Shown: positions 10,283 to 22,077, counted from the first letter of the stretch. The stretch is DNA of 64,000 nucleotides from Durusdinium trenchii (GCA_963970005.1 CAXAMN010026428.1:610539-674538); one strand, 5' to 3'. A program made the numbers and translations. The notes: generated by a model from the sequence alone, not told the origin.

Positions 10283-10819
10283 GGTAAAGTTGCGTTAGTT
10301 GCATGCTTGTGTGGCTGCCCGCGCCATTGGCTGTTGCGCCTGCGTTGTTTGGGCGCGGAGCGCGGGTAAAGTTTGCAATGTGCCTCTGCACATTGCTGAC
10401 GCCTCGTCAGGATTGCATGAAGGTTGGGCCGCGTAGTCTTCTGAGGAAACTGCGCATTGCTAAATGCCTTGTAGTGGCTGCGTGAAGCGGAGGATGACAG
10501 GGAGAGGGAAAGGAAAAGGGAAAGAGAAAAGTGTGTACGATGTTCCTTTTGCTTTTGTGGCTGTTGCATTGGATTTGCGTTTTCGATTTTTCATTTTTGC
10601 GTAACTCGCAGTTCTTTTAGTCAGAAAGACAACGCTTGCTGCTTGTGTAATTTTCTTCTTGGCTCGCTGTGCTTTGAGCGTTTGCAGGGGCACTTGGCTG
10701 TTGGAATCTCTGTGTGGGTGAATTTCCTGTTGAGTTTGCTGCTGTTACATTGAGATTCACGTGTTCAAAGAACTGCGTGTCTTTGTGACACGCAGTTCTA
10801 TTGGTCAGATGCTACACAT

Positions 10820-10960
10820 CGTTTGCATCTTGAAATCTTCTTACACGTTCAAACTTCACATCTTCTCACAAATCATTTATCTTCTCACATCTTCTCGCTC
10901 TCGTATCTTCTATCTTTTCGTATCGTCTCAGATCTTCTCAGATGTTTCGAACTCCTCATA
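10820..10960 (+). repeat. Second block of ATCTTCTCAC-type repeat
   Basis: Degenerate copies of CACATCTTCTCAC and TCAGATCTTCTC fill this interval, related to the block at 10090-10190. Confidence 0.55.
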
Positions 10961-11400
10961 TCTGTCGCACAATGTCTCGCTCTCGGGCCACCCATCGTCT
11001 AGTTTCTGTAACAGCAAGTTGCTTTGAGTTTTGGACAAGGAGGGGCGTGCGCTGAGGCCAAGCCTGCCAGAGGAGATAAGCGCACGAAGAACGCGTTCCG
11101 TTCAGGTGCCCTTGCACAGAGCCGGCGGATGGTGGAGATGTTGACTAAGGCGCGCAGCTTGCTAGACACATTGCTTCTCACTTGCGAGTTTAAATGTGTT
11201 CTATGGACGCTTTTTTCCCCAATGGCGATAGTTTGGGGTTGTACAATCTTTAGGCGGTCGGGCACTGTCCGGGGCCTGGGCGGGCAGTGTCGGCGATGTT
11301 TCGCGGTGGCTCTGTGACTCGCGTATGTTTACTAAAACTCCCCCCTAAACAATCGAAGGAATTTGAATTAAAAGGCCCGCCCCCCCAAGCGCCTGATTTC
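10960..11400 (+). other. Weak coding potential only
   Basis: From about 11030 one frame reads ALAQSRRMVEMLTKARSLLD and another reads KEGRALRPSLPEEISARRT. Both look protein-like, neither has a domain, and they overlap, so at most one is real. A purine-rich GGAAACAAAA run follows from 11400 to 11590. Confidence 0.2.
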
Positions 11401-12196
11401 ACATGATTCCACGATGGCTGTTTCAAAGGAAATCAAAAGGAAACAAAGGGAAACCAAAAGGAAACAAAATGAAACACGAGGAAACAAAAGAAAATCAAAA
11501 GGACAAGAAAAGGAAACATAAAGACATCAAAAAGAAAACAATATGAAGTCAAAAAGACAAGAAAAGGAAACATCAGGAAATCGAAGCCTTGGGCTTGAAA
11601 GGAATTCTTTTCTCGTTATTCTTGGGGTGACTACACCGGAGCTAGCTTCGAAGCCTTGGGTTTGAAAGAAGTCTAGTAAAAGTCAGACTGGGGCAGCAAC
11701 AAGGTGTTGAATATAATTCCATCCCTGTTGTATTAAAGAGCATTGTAAGACTTGGTGTAGCGCCCCCCTTGAGTAATGTCTAGGTTGTCATTTTTGAAGA
11801 AGCAGATATAAGCAGATTTAGAATAAGTTTGTTTCAAAGTTTTCTTTTGTTTTCTAGAACGAAGCAAAGTTTTAATTCAACCCCTCTTGTATCAAAGAAC
11901 GCAGAAAGACTTGGTGTAGTACCCCCTTTAATAATTGCTAGGTCCGCTAGGTTGTCATTTTTGAAGGGTTTTTTGAAAGGACTTTTGAAAAGAATTATCC
12001 CGGCAAGAGACTCCAAACAGCGTTGGGGTGATTTCTTGATGGCTGTATGACTGTGTGAAAGAAACGACCGAACCACAGTGAGAGCAATCGGACACGCATC
12101 TAACGCCGTCTTGTATTAGGATCGGTCCTGTAGCACCACTTGCGCAAGATCTCTTTGAGGAATAAAAAGATTTCCTGCAGTAGGGTCCAGTAGCAC

Positions 12197-12305
12197 CACT
12201 TGCGCATCTTACCCGCATTTCGCGCGATGGACACGATCTCCGCAGATGGTTCAAAAACATAGCTTTCCGCGCGCTCGACTGGCACCACGATCTCTGCAGA
12301 GGGTG
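12197..12305 (-). repeat. Dispersed repeat 'CTGCGGAGA..GCGGGTAA', inverted copies
   Basis: Two partial copies of the sequence seen at 10236-10282 are present in reverse complement. An associated word GTAGCACCACTTGCGCA is repeated at about 12130 and 12189. Confidence 0.45.
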
Positions 12306-12336
12306 CGCACTTCGAAAACATGTTTCGGAAGGTACT

Positions 12337-12561
12337 GCGCCTGCCACGAAATCATGACCCGAGGAATCGAGACCTTCGACCTCAAATGCGCCTGCCACGT
12401 AAAATGCAATCCTTTGAATGACACACGCCTGCCAACGTTTTGGCAAGGCCCACAAAGCATTGCGCCTGCCACGATTTTCACAAGTGCCTGATTCTCTGCA
12501 CCTGCCACGCAAACTCACACTTCAGACCGCCAAAAGTGACGATTTCCCTGCGCTTGCCATG
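12337..12561 (+). repeat. Six spaced copies of GCGCCTGCCACG
   Basis: The 12-base word (or a one- or two-base variant) starts at 12337, 12388, 12425, 12462, 12498 and 12550, giving steps of 51, 37, 37, 36 and 52 bases. The spacer sequences are unrelated to each other. In the reverse strand the word is CGTGGCAGGCGC. No protein context explains it. Confidence 0.6.
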
Positions 12562-13439
12562 CAAAATGGACTTCATGTCCGAAAACGCACACGGACACAC
12601 GGTAACGCGATGCCTTCCAAATTGCGAATTCCGCGACGCCAACTTTGTGCGAGCCTGCGCAGTCAGAATGAGCACAGAAATCTGACAAAGGAACTTTCGC
12701 GCGAGCTTGCGCAGACGAAACCACGGGAACAGAGCGAGCACCTCAATGAGCACCAGGTGTTCACCCTTACAGTAAGAACCCTTTTGTGTGGACACACTGT
12801 TTGGGTAATTTTCGGTCAAGGCTTCCTTTATTCTACAAGGAAGCAAAGTGAAATTCAGACTGAGGCGCTAACAAAGTCTTGAATAGAATTCCACCCCTGT
12901 TGCAATGTTGTAGTAATGAACATTGTAAGACTTGATTTGTTCGCTAGGTATTTTTTATTGAAGGTTTTCTCGAAAAGGACTTGTAAGAAGAAACTTCCTT
13001 TCTTTTTTTCTAGAAAGAAGCAAAGTACAATTCCGACTGAGGCAGAAAGAAGTTGTAGAATACAATTCAATCCCTCTTGTAATGAATTTGCGCCAGCGTA
13101 GACCCCAAACAGCGTCAGCATTTTTGTCGGCTTCGGCGTCAACTCCGAAAATTCCAATGTTGTTGGAAACGAATGCAAGTATACTTTTCTAAAGCCTCCA
13201 GCTGTTTGGGAACTGCACCTAAACAATAAACGGTTGAAAACACCAGTGCCTGCGTCACATGCGCAAAACGATGGAATACCGGATATATGTCGTGAGAAGA
13301 TCCTATGGTGATATCGAATTTCGATCGCTGTGTCACTGTTGCTATAGCCACTTGAAAACATACCCAGACAAGGCGGTGGAGGTAGGAAAAACGGCGCAAG
13401 CAGGGGACAAGCCCCGGGTAAGACGGTGATAAAAGGGCC

Positions 13440-14330
13440 CACAACGTGGACAAGCAGGACAGGCAGACCTGGACAAACAACAAAAGAAGGACACGGGGTT
13501 TGCGACCATGGCACGAGGACAGCGGGGAACGCCCGGAGGACCCACAGGGCTCGAAAACGTGGCCACTAGAAGCAGGAGGAAGACACAGGGTTCGCCACCG
13601 CGGCCAACGGACGAGGAGGACAAGAGGAGGAGGCGAGGAGGACAAGGAAAACAAAATGCAGCCAGAGGACGATAACAGGACTAGAGAAGGACAAGAGGAG
13701 GACGAGAGGAGGACAAGAGGATGACAAGAGGAACGCCCAGAGCGCGCCTGGAGCGCGCGGCACATCCAAAAATGCTTAAGAAGCTTGCGGAGCACGCTCC
13801 CCGAGCGCGCGTCCAGAGTCCGCCCTGCAACGCTCCGAATGCGTGACAACGCATGGCCTTCGAAGAAGCCCTTCCATTGTCAGTCGGGCGCGGTCCAGGC
13901 AAGCGTCAGGCGGACAAGAGAAGCACAAGAGGCAGACAACAGCAGGACAAGAGGACGACAAGGAGAGGAAAAGAGCACGACAATAGAAGGACAAGAGAGG
14001 AGGACAACAGCAAGGACAGGCTTTGTCATCGCGGCCAGAGGACAAGGGCAGGACAAGTGGCGGAGCCCAGCCAGACTTTTCAGGGGCGCGGCCAAGACAA
14101 GGAGGACAAGACCCGGACACACAGAGCCCACAGAGGACAACGGCCACAGAGCCCAGCCACACAGAGCCCAGCCACAGAGAGGACAAGAAAAGGACAAGGC
14201 CTGGACACAGAGCCGAGCCCCAACGACAACAAAAGCCCAGCCACAGAGCCGAGCCACAGAGGACAAGAGGAGGACAAGGCCTGGAGCCACAGAGTTCAGG
14301 GGTGCGGTTAGCGAGTGTGGGCAGCTCTTT
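13440..14330 (+). repeat. Purine-rich GGACAAGAGG tract
   Basis: About 0.9 kb is dominated by GGACAAGAGGAGGACAAG-like words and, toward the end, by CAGAGCCCAGCCACAGAG words. All three + frames and several - frames stay open over long distances because the sequence lacks T-rich stops. The resulting Arg/Glu/Lys/Gln-rich or Pro/Ser/Cys-rich peptides are therefore not good gene evidence. The strong strand asymmetry (purines on +) is the main feature. Confidence 0.65.
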
Positions 14331-14819
14331 GTTTCTAAGATAGAACCCCAACAGAAAACTGCTTGTAAAAAAACATTGAACGAATTGATGTAGCGCCTCC
14401 TTGAATGTGTTCCCCTTGAATCGGGGAAAAGACTCTTTCAAACCCAAGGCTACGACGCTTATTATAACCCCATCCCTTTGGCGTTAAAACGTTCCAAGGT
14501 CTTGCTGGGCCACTCTTTTGAAAAATTGTTGGATGTTGTGATTTGAAGACTTTTTGGTAAAAAGACATCTTTTCTATTTAAGTTGCAGCTAAACCACTTT
14601 AAGAAAGAAACGCCAAGAAACCACAGGCCAGCATTGCCCTAACATAATTCCACCCCTCTGTTATTAAAGATCTCTAGGTCTTTGTAAAGCGCTGTCAAAC
14701 ATGCCCTAACATAGTTCCACCCCTCTGTTATTAAAGATCTCTAGGTCTTGGTAATGTACCCTCGAACATTGCCCTGACATAGTTCCATCCCTCGGTTATT
14801 CAAGATATTGCAGATCAGG

Positions 14820-16270
14820 GTGAAAAAACTTGCTCCAACCAGTTAAAACAACAGCCCGAAATTTTGAATTAGCTCAGAAACGTTTTATTGTTCCATTCTA
14901 TTTTGCTAAACAGGGCTGTTGAACATTCATGAAATGTGAATGTTTGTTGCTATTTAAATATTTTCATATATGTAGTTCATTCCTTGCTGGTTTGTGGTCT
15001 ACGGAATAGAATATACATGATGCAATATGCGTTTGCTGATTCTGCAGTTGCACTATGGGTTTGATTTCGATGAGTTCCCTTTCGATATAGGCGGCCCGGC
15101 CGCAATAACGCAACGAGAACGCAACGAACAATACAGATAGAAAATTGTTCGCATGATCATTTTTGTTGCTCAGATATTGGGGTCTTCATGCGGTTCATGT
15201 TTTTGACATTCTCACATGGGGTCTTCATGCGGTTCATGTTTTTGACATTCTTACACGTCAGGAATCATTTTTCCAGTCTTTGTCCCTTTTTGTGTTTTTT
15301 GAAGTTTGCAAAGACGCCTGCCAGTCTTCATCATCCACAGAAGTCGAGATCGCGGAAGATTTCGGAGACAAAACAACAAAGCAACGTCATAAGAAATCGA
15401 GTCTCACTACATGGAGCGGTCCAGCGCCACACTCATTTACACACAATTTTCTCAGAGCCGCACTCTTTTACATGTATTTCTCGACTTTTTGTTTGGCCAA
15501 TGCCACAGCTTCCTGGCCAACTTTACAGGCCGAGAGAGATGACCATATTCTTTTTTTTCACTGTTGCAAGACACCGATTTCTTGCTTGCATGGTACGCCC
15601 ATGTCTTCCACTTTTCACAGTTGTATTTTTGTCACTTTTGATGGGGGTTTGGTCTAATACCCCCTTCTCAGATCTCAAATGGCTAGTTTCTTGCGCCGAC
15701 CAGCCGCGCCCCAGCCTCGCGTCGCTTCTCGAGGGCTGCATTGAGTTGCGCCTTAGGCGGTGGGATTGTGTGGAGCGCCCTTTTGTTTAGATTGCACATT
15801 CATATTGCAACTCGCACACCTCACGAACAGGCTTTCGACTTCCAATACGTCAAACATACTTCCACGCTGCTACGACTCGGTTGCTGGCTTCAGGGGTCTA
15901 TGAGAGGCGTGCAGTGTGTTTTTGTAGTCCATTTGGCCATGGAGCCAGTTTTGGCTTGAAACCCGCGCCTTTCTCTCATTTGACAAAAAACCGTTCAACA
16001 ACCAAGTCTTCTCCACAATTGGTTAGTTCGGTTGAAAGCTTCAGCTAACCTCAGCCAGCGGCCAAGTCGGAAGCCAAGTTGTCAGCGCTAGCAATGTCAG
16101 TGCTTTCAGTTGGTGACAAGAGATGTGTGCATTCGCTGTTTTCTGGTTCCTTCGAGTGGACAAACTGCCAGTCAGAAGCCACGAAGCCCGATTGAAGTCA
16201 CGAAAGTCTTCAAACAGGGGTATCGCCCCAGCCTCCGGAAGTGACCGACAGATGACCTCACCTATATAGG
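14820..16270. other. No recognisable gene; one 39-bp tandem duplication
   Basis: 15179-15217 and 15218-15256 are adjacent copies of a 39-base unit (contains CTTCATGCGGTTCATG) with two to three differences. A related TTTCATGCGGTTCAT occurs at 57435-57450. A frame near 16120-16250 (QKPRSPIEVTKVFKQ) could be a copia fragment joined to element C, but no signature was found. Confidence 0.4.
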
Positions 16271-16287
16271 CATGGAAACAGGTCCAC

Positions 16288-16902
16288 ATGCCCTGCGCTC
16301 AGCTGTACAAGAGCCTTTATGGCCATCCAGAGTCGTCTGCGCACTGGCAGGCCCACCTTTCCAGGATCTTGCATGAAAAACTCAATGGTGTCGAGTTTAG
16401 TGAGATGCCCTCGGTTTTTCGTTTCGGTCGTTCTCTGGTGATGAGCGTCCACATAGACGACCTTACTCTCTCAGGTGTAGCTTCCGAACACAAAGGATTC
16501 TGGAAGACCCTCAAGCAGTATATAAGTTTAGATCCACCCACGGAATATGGAAGGGTCTTAGGACGAAATCATAGGCTTGTGTGGTTTCAAGGGAGCAAAG
16601 CAGTGGCCTTGGAATCAGCAGACTTCGCAAAACAGTGCGTGGAACTGTATGAAGAGCTGGCGAAAACGCCGGTAAAGGCCTACTCCTCGCCCAACTGGGA
16701 CGACGGAGCCCTGATCCCTGCTGATGACAAGATCAAGGGGCAGCTCTCGCCGCATTCGGCCAAATTAGTAATGATGTTGATGTGGCTTTGTCGCATTAGC
16801 AGACCAGACGTCACATTCGCTGTGACCCTGTTGGCGACGCACATTACGGTGTGGTCACAAACGAGTCGCGAGGCTCATTGGGTACTTACACAAGTCCCAT
16901 GA
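16288..16902 (+). pseudogene. Copia C reverse transcriptase, C-terminal half
   Basis: It carries QLYKSLYGHPESSAHWQAHL, the active-site MSVHIDDLTLSG, then EYGRVLGRNHRL and the thumb/connection block MMLMWLCRISRPDVTFAV. Just after that the reading shifts: frame 2 gives LIGYLHKSHEYSP at about 16866-16910, and the original frame resumes for RNase H, so two compensating frame changes are present. The nominal stop at 16900-16902 results from the first. Confidence 0.75.
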
Positions 16903-16917
16903 ATACTCCCCTGTGAT

Positions 16918-17529
16918 GTGTGCATTCGTGATCCGCCGGAGCAGTTGAATCTCTCCCTGTATTGCGATGCCGATTTCGGTGGAGACATCAGGTCGATGCG
17001 CTCAACCTCACGATTCGTCCTTGCAGTGTCGGGACCCTCCAGCTTTGCTCCTGTGAGCTGGGGCACTAAGAGGCAAAGCATAGTTTCGAGATCAACCACA
17101 GAGAGCAAGTTTGTTTCGCTTTCGACAGCCCTCTTCTCAGAGGCAATCCCAACCTTGCAAGTGTGGCAAGAGTTGATCCCAGGGATGACCCTGAAGGTTT
17201 TCGAAGACAATACAGCTGTAGTCTCGATTATCCTGAAAGGTTACTCCAACGAGTTGAGGCATTTGAGTAAAACCCACCGCATACATGTGGCTTCAACTGC
17301 CGAGACAATAAATAACGCTGATGACATCACAGTCCAGCATATCGAAACGACTCAGCAAAAGGGTGACGTGTTTACAAAAGGACTGCCGTTATCCAAATGG
17401 AGAAATGCCTTAGAGTTGTTGCAATTCTCCCTGAGTCCGCTCCCGTCTTATGATGCAGGCAGGAGTTCGACTTGCCTAGAGCTAAGCGATAGTCAGCCGC
17501 GGTTCGAAGCTAAGCTAGATCTGCAATGA
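16918..17529 (+). pseudogene. Copia C RNase H domain
   Basis: RNase H blocks appear in order: SLYCDADFGGD (Asp), SRSTTESKFVSL (Glu), VFEDNTAVVSI (Asp) and HIETTQQKGDVFTKGL near the C-terminus. Apart from the broken junction with RT the domain is intact over about 200 codons, ending at a TGA at 17527-17529. It degrades the RNA strand during reverse transcription. Confidence 0.8.
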
Positions 17530-17598
17530 ATGAAATGGTTAGAGCTAAGCAATAACCAGTCGCAGGTCAAAACTAAGTTAGATCTGCTTTGAATGAAA
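17477..17598 (+). repeat. Two direct copies of a 59-base unit
   Basis: 17477-17535 and 17540-17598 align without gaps. Both begin TAGAGCTAAGC and end GAATGAAA; about a dozen positions differ. The first copy overlaps the end of the RNase H frame, so the repeat lies at the 3' border of element C. Confidence 0.7.
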
Positions 17599-17599
17599 G

Positions 17600-18300
17600 T
17601 CCGGACAATGCACGTCGCACAGTGCTATTGCCGAGCATAGCGCCAAGCTTGCACGCAGGGAGTCTGGCTGCTCAAAGCGCCTCTCCCAAAACGCCGTTCG
17701 TAAGCCTGTAATGTTCGCTTGCAGTCTTTCGATAGGAATTGTCAGGTCACAGACGGTTCAATCAATGAAGCGACTGTCTCAGACCTGGAATACTAGCTGT
17801 ACAGTTGTCCATCACACTATGAGGGGGGACTTGAGAATTCCTGTGTACAGTAACCCTCCATGTAAAGACATAGTTTATGTACAACTGTGCTTTTGGCTCA
17901 AGGTTCCAAAAGGCCGCTGCCGCTGCCCTGTCGCGGACACGACGGTCTTAACTGTGAATTGATTTTGGTTGTTGTTTGTGTTGGTGTTCCCTTTCAACGG
18001 TTCAAATATAAGGAAGTCTTCATACAATATATAGTCATAGGAATTCATAGGATCCTCAATGTGTTGTGAGTGTTTTGCTGCAAGGTTTGGAGATGGTGAA
18101 GACCTAAGGCAAACAAAAGGAATCGAGGAACTTTGTGTCCTTTTGAAGTCCTTTGCTGTACTCTGCTTTTGAAGTTGGGCTCTTTCGACTTGAAAAATGG
18201 ACAATACTTGCCAAGGGGGTCCACTTTTATGGCTTTGCCAAGCTTGAATTCCACACCTGACAGGCGTGGTTCTAAGAAAGAAGAAAGGTGTAATATAGTT
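17600..18300 (+). other. Sparse region with one exon-like segment and a spliced-leader-like word
   Basis: After GCTGCAAG|G at 18084 a frame reads FGDGEDLRQTKGIEEL and ends at a TGA at 18170-18172; it could be a small last exon. At 17891-17902 the + strand has TTTTGGCTCAAG, identical to the last 12 bases of the dinoflagellate spliced leader. Nothing else is recognisable. Confidence 0.25.
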
Positions 18301-18309
18301 TGCTAATTA

Positions 18310-18388
18310 GTAGGTTGGAGGCCATCACTTCTAGGTTGGAGGCCACCGCTGCTAGGTTGGAGGCCATCGCTAGTAGGTTGGAGGCAGA
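18310..18388 (+). repeat. Four dispersed units of the GGTTGGAGGCCATCGC minisatellite
   Basis: Units are joined by CTTCTA, CTGCTA and CTAGTA. The same unit occurs singly or in small groups at 18789-18816, 19333-19378, 20327-20370, 21257-21298 (inverted), 32441-32464, 38816-38888, 53356-53386, 54398-54476 and 57282-57302, and in long arrays at 22320-22712 and 47388-48062. Confidence 0.75.
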
Positions 18389-19057
18389 ACCTTAATCTCA
18401 AGTTCGACACCTGACAGTAGAACCTTTCAAGTCAGATTCTCAGCCAGCCATAGAACATCGAACCTTTGGCAGGAGAAATCTGCAAGCTCGACACGAACAC
18501 AAGAGTGACCACGTGGCACAGCTTAATAGCCGCAGTCATGTGAGGTCGAAGTAGTACACAGAGATCCAAAATTGGTCATTTGTTCTGTTAGCTGGCACAT
18601 CGCGCTCGTGCTACGACCTGTTCGCACAGCTGTGTCGGTGAATTTTCAAAAAGGATGAAGAAAACAAAAAGAAAAAGGAAAGGAAGAAAGGTCTTAACTT
18701 AAGGTTGACTAAAAACCATTTGGTACGGCAAGGATCCTGTCGCATCTCTTGAAATTAATAGAACGGAACGACAGAGTCCAGGAACCATAGTAGGTTGGAG
18801 GCCATCGCTTCTATGGTCAGCACATGTTTTCATGTTCATGCTCAAGGGCCTAGCGTTTGGATTCGCCAAACGTGCTCACGAAATCTCAACCTGGAGATTT
18901 GGCAAGGTAGACAGATTTGGTGTGTGGTGTGAAGGATAACAAATGGGGGGCCCAAAAAGCCATATAAAGAAAACGGGTGTGACATGTGTTTATGTCTTTT
19001 GTTGAGCAATGGAAAATCATGTCATTACTTCGAACATGTCAATCAAATCTCCTGCAG

Positions 19058-21262
19058 CTCTTCAGGTGGTGTTGGCTCCGTCACAGCATGCTCTTCGCTT
19101 CCGCCAGTTGCTACAAGGCCGGTTGAATTCAAAACTAAATCTGTAAACCTAAGGTACTTGTACTACATAGTCGTGTAGTTGCCCTAAGTCCCTAAGTTTG
19201 TTGATTTCATGGTGCAAAGGATGCCCCTTTCAGCTCTTTCGTTTTCATGCAGGATTGCTCCACGATTGGATACAAAAGGTAAATCTCCTTCAAACATCTA
19301 GGAACCGTTCGGAACAGTTAGGACCACTATATAGTAGGTCGGAGGCCATCGCTACTAGGTTGGAGGCCATCGCTCCATGCTCTTAGCTTTGTTTTGCTAT
19401 TAGGGTCAACGAAAGGGTTTGGGCCCGAGCTCTTCGAAGCCTTGCCCTCCGTAAGCCGAGTAGTAGCAAAGATGTTACTAGCACCGGCTACAAAGTATTT
19501 AAAATGCTCCCACAAAAATGTGTTCAGACATGTTCGGATGTGTTGTGTTTGTTTTGGAAGAATATCTCGCCCGTCACGAGGCCTCAATTGTACCGAAGAA
19601 CAGCTCGCCTTTGTGGAGGGCTCCAGGCTCCGACAGATGCTGCGAGGGGTGAATGCCATCGCCCAATCTGAGCCCGTGGTACCGAGGTGATGAACTTTCG
19701 AAAAGATGTTTTGGATCATGTTGTTGAACATATGTTTGAAATACAAACATATGCCATTGAAGCAAAGTTGAAGAAAGAAGAATCCTAGAATCCCAGCAGA
19801 AGAATTATCTTCATCGCATTTGAGGCATTGGCCTTTGAAAGTCTTTACGAAGACCTGGCACCTGTGCGCTTTGCTTGCGACGTGCTCTATTGGCGTCTGG
19901 AGCGGCCTTTGGCGGATGCAGCCCTCAAGCATCAAAAAGGAGCTGAGGAAGATCAATACAAAAACAAATATCAAGAAGCCGTAATTGATGTGTGTATATA
20001 TAAATAAGCATATATATATATATTAATGACTCATTGCATATATGTACGTGTGCTTTGTTCATTGAAAAACTGTGTTTCTTCTCAGTGGATCTGAGGCTAG
20101 TCATTCTTCTGTGCTGTTGGAGGCCAGAAGCAGCGAGGATTTGGCTGCTGCGAGAGAGCTCTTTGAAGTTTTGGATAAAGACACTCGAAAAGAGCCAGAC
20201 TGATTCGACTACGGAGATGACCACTGTTGTTTTCAAGGTGAAACTCGTTGGTTTGTCCATTTCTCACCAGTCCTTGGCTGTCGTTGTAAACACTGACTTG
20301 AGCCTCTGTACATCAACACTTGAACACCGAGGCCATCGCTAATAGGGTGGAGGCCATTGCTATTAGGTAGATCGATGGCTTACTGCTTGCGCAGTGCTTC
20401 ACCTCGATTCGGTATATCAAACCATTCTCAAACTAAGGACGGTAGTGGAACATTGGACAGGTTCGGCCTGGAGATCAGTGTTCACGAAGTGTGTTCTTGT
20501 TACTAGTAGCGATGCCAGGAGCCCCTAGTAGCGTCCTTGCTCCTAGTAGTATGGCCAGGAGCCCCTAGTAGCTTCTTGTTCCTTATGTTTCTTCCTGTCC
20601 CAAACTCTTTCGCCCAACTGTGCAGAACTAAAGGCTAAGGTGACTGAGGTGTTGTCGGAAGGGAAGCGGATAAGGAAACTGGAGGTGCTTGCAAGCGTGA
20701 GCATCTGAAATTGGCAGTAAGAGATCCACGGTTGCTTCCAATAGTCCATTGGTCGTACTTTAGCCACACACTGTGTGGCTCGATTCGATTTCGATCGAAA
20801 AGCCGATCGAGAAGCCGATGTAGGGACGAGCTTTTGTCCAATGCCCTGCTGCGATCCCTGGGTCATTGTGAAGGCTGTACTTGCGAAGGTGGGAGCCTTC
20901 GAGTATTTGACGTTCTGCAATGTTCAGGATGCAAGTCACTTGACAAATCCAGCTAACACTTGAGTTGAAGCAACCAAAGCCTTGAGGTATTCACAATTGC
21001 CGGTCAGTGGACAAGTTTATGCAAGATTTGGATGCGGATGGTAGCTTGAAATGCAGATGTTCAAGATGCAAAGTGCAAGCCCTTCATGTGCCCCTCGAGT
21101 CGAGGTGATGGCTCCATCACATTTCTGGAATTTATGCTGTCCGCATCCAGGGTGCTTTTCGGCATCTTGGCACCCAAGAGCAAGTCTGTCTCGGACGAAA
21201 CGAAGAAGAAAGGTCTCAAGGATCGAAGTAGATCAACCTCTAAAGACCAAAGGAAAAGCGAT
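19058..21262 (+). CDS. Multi-exon gene with EF-hand pieces (exon set approximate)
   Basis: A run of short segments with splice-like borders lies on the + strand: 19058-19146 (LQVVLAPSQHALRFRQLL), 19253-19278 (26 bases between CAG|G and AAAAG|GTAA), 19404-19450, 19581-19686 (TEEQLAFVEGSRLRQML), 19825-19980 (AFESLYEDLAPVRFACDVLY), 20086-20203 (DLAAARELFEVLDKD), 20626-20696 (ELKAKVTEVLSEGKRI), 21008-21056 (FMQDLDADGSL) and 21105-21212 (GDGSITFLEFMLSASRV). FMQDLDADGSL starts a canonical EF-hand calcium loop (D-x-D-x-D-G). GDGSITFLEF is the second half of one, with its first residues expected on another exon. The product may be a calcium sensor or a calcium-dependent signalling protein. Reading phases between neighbouring exons were not all reconciled, so exons may be missing or the locus may be a relic. 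There are two 21-bp repeat units inside its introns, and the one at 21257-21298 may be read as coding. Confidence 0.4.
20497..20586 (-). repeat. CTACTAG / GGGGCTCCTGGC dispersed repeat (example locus)
   Basis: Words CCAGGAGCCCCTAGTAGC, GTCCTTGCTCCTAGTAG and TTCTTGTTCC are strung together. The same vocabulary, in either orientation, recurs at 21345-21402, 24624-24690, 25180-25280, 25482-25605, 28955-29072, 29247-29335, 34493-34560, 36786-36890, 37179-37250, 37861-37938, 42717-42800, 44472-44630, 47030-47082, 53717-53815 and 58626-58830. The word order varies between loci. Confidence 0.75.
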
Positions 21263-22077
21263 GGCCTCCAACCTCCTAGCAATGGCCTCCAACCTATAGT
21301 GAAAAGGAAAAGAACACAACTGGGATTCCATGTTTGCAAGAACAAGGACGCTACTAGGGGCTCCTGGCCGAACTAGGAGCAAGAAGCTACTAGGAGCAAA
21401 GGGCAATACTATTTAGTGTATCGAATTGGAGACTCGACTGAGGTGGCCGCAGAGTCGCTGAAGCCTCCTGCCGCAACACACAAAGTCGACTTCACAATCC
21501 ATTCGAAGTCGAGAAAAAAGCCTTACCATTTGAGACCTTTGTGTTTTGCATATCTTTCTTCCTTTCTACCTGAAGTATTCTGAAGTGTACATTGAATACC
21601 TCACATTGTCGCTCTCTGGATTTATGTATTGTCAAGCAGCCTCCTTTGAGTCATCTTACAAGCCAAGGCTGGACCCGAAGTTATCGAGGCCTTACTTGTG
21701 GAGAGAGGCAAAAACAAAGATAAAGTCAAGGATTTGGAGAGGCGGACATGAGAAATTGGAGATTCGGATATTTGGTTTTGGTGTTTGATTGAACAAGTCA
21801 ATGAGCAGACTCATGCTGCATAGACTCTCGTCTCTCTGCCACAGGCGATTTCAAGGTATTCTAGCAACGATAAGGAGCTGGGAAGGCACCGAAGTTAGCA
21901 AGAAGGCCCGGCAAGTTCACTATCCAAAGCAAGTAGGTCATCGCAAATTTGGTCATTTCTCCTTCCCTTAGCTCCTGCTTCCCCGTTGTTCTCTTGTGTG
22001 ACTCTCGCCGGTTTCCACTTTTTGCTCAGCCGGAGACTCTCGATTGAAGATTGATCGTTGAACTGTTCGCTAGTAGT

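Larger units (their letters stand above)
11690..14815 (+). repeat. Diverged repeat family built on 'AATTCCATCCCTNTTGTAT'
   Basis: Related units occur near 11705-11800, 11868-12000, 12880-12990, 13055-13115, 14460-14500 and 14638-14815. Shared words are ATTCCACCCCTCTTGT, AAGACTTGGTGTAG, CTAGGTTGTCATTTTTGAAG and CCAAACAGCG. The last three copies (14638-14815) are in tandem with a period near 62 bases and share CCACCCCTCTGTTATTAAAG. Copies differ by many substitutions and indels, which indicates old duplication. There is no coding content. Confidence 0.55.
16273..17598 (+). mobile_element. Copia remnant C: RT palm to RNase H
   Basis: This is the 3' half of a third copia family. It starts inside RT (WKQVHMPCAQLYKSLYGHP) with no upstream gag, integrase or RT fingers. 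It ends in a two-copy 59-base direct repeat that may belong to its 3' untranslated or LTR region. The YGHPESSAHW block and VHIDD active site mark a lineage different from elements A, B and D. The coding part is interrupted around 16865-16920. Confidence 0.75.

Noticed and set aside
12337-12561. CRISPR-like array
   Set aside because: Repeats are only 12 bases with up to two changes, there are no cas genes, and the context is eukaryotic.
13139-14447. Several long Ser/Pro/Cys- or Arg/Glu-rich ORFs on both strands
   Set aside because: They all come from the purine-rich GGACAAGAGG tract, with open frames in at least four phases at once.
17477-17520. GGTTCGAAGC as a tRNA B box
   Set aside because: It lies in the first of two 59-base direct repeats, the second copy lacks the box, and no acceptor stem surrounds it.
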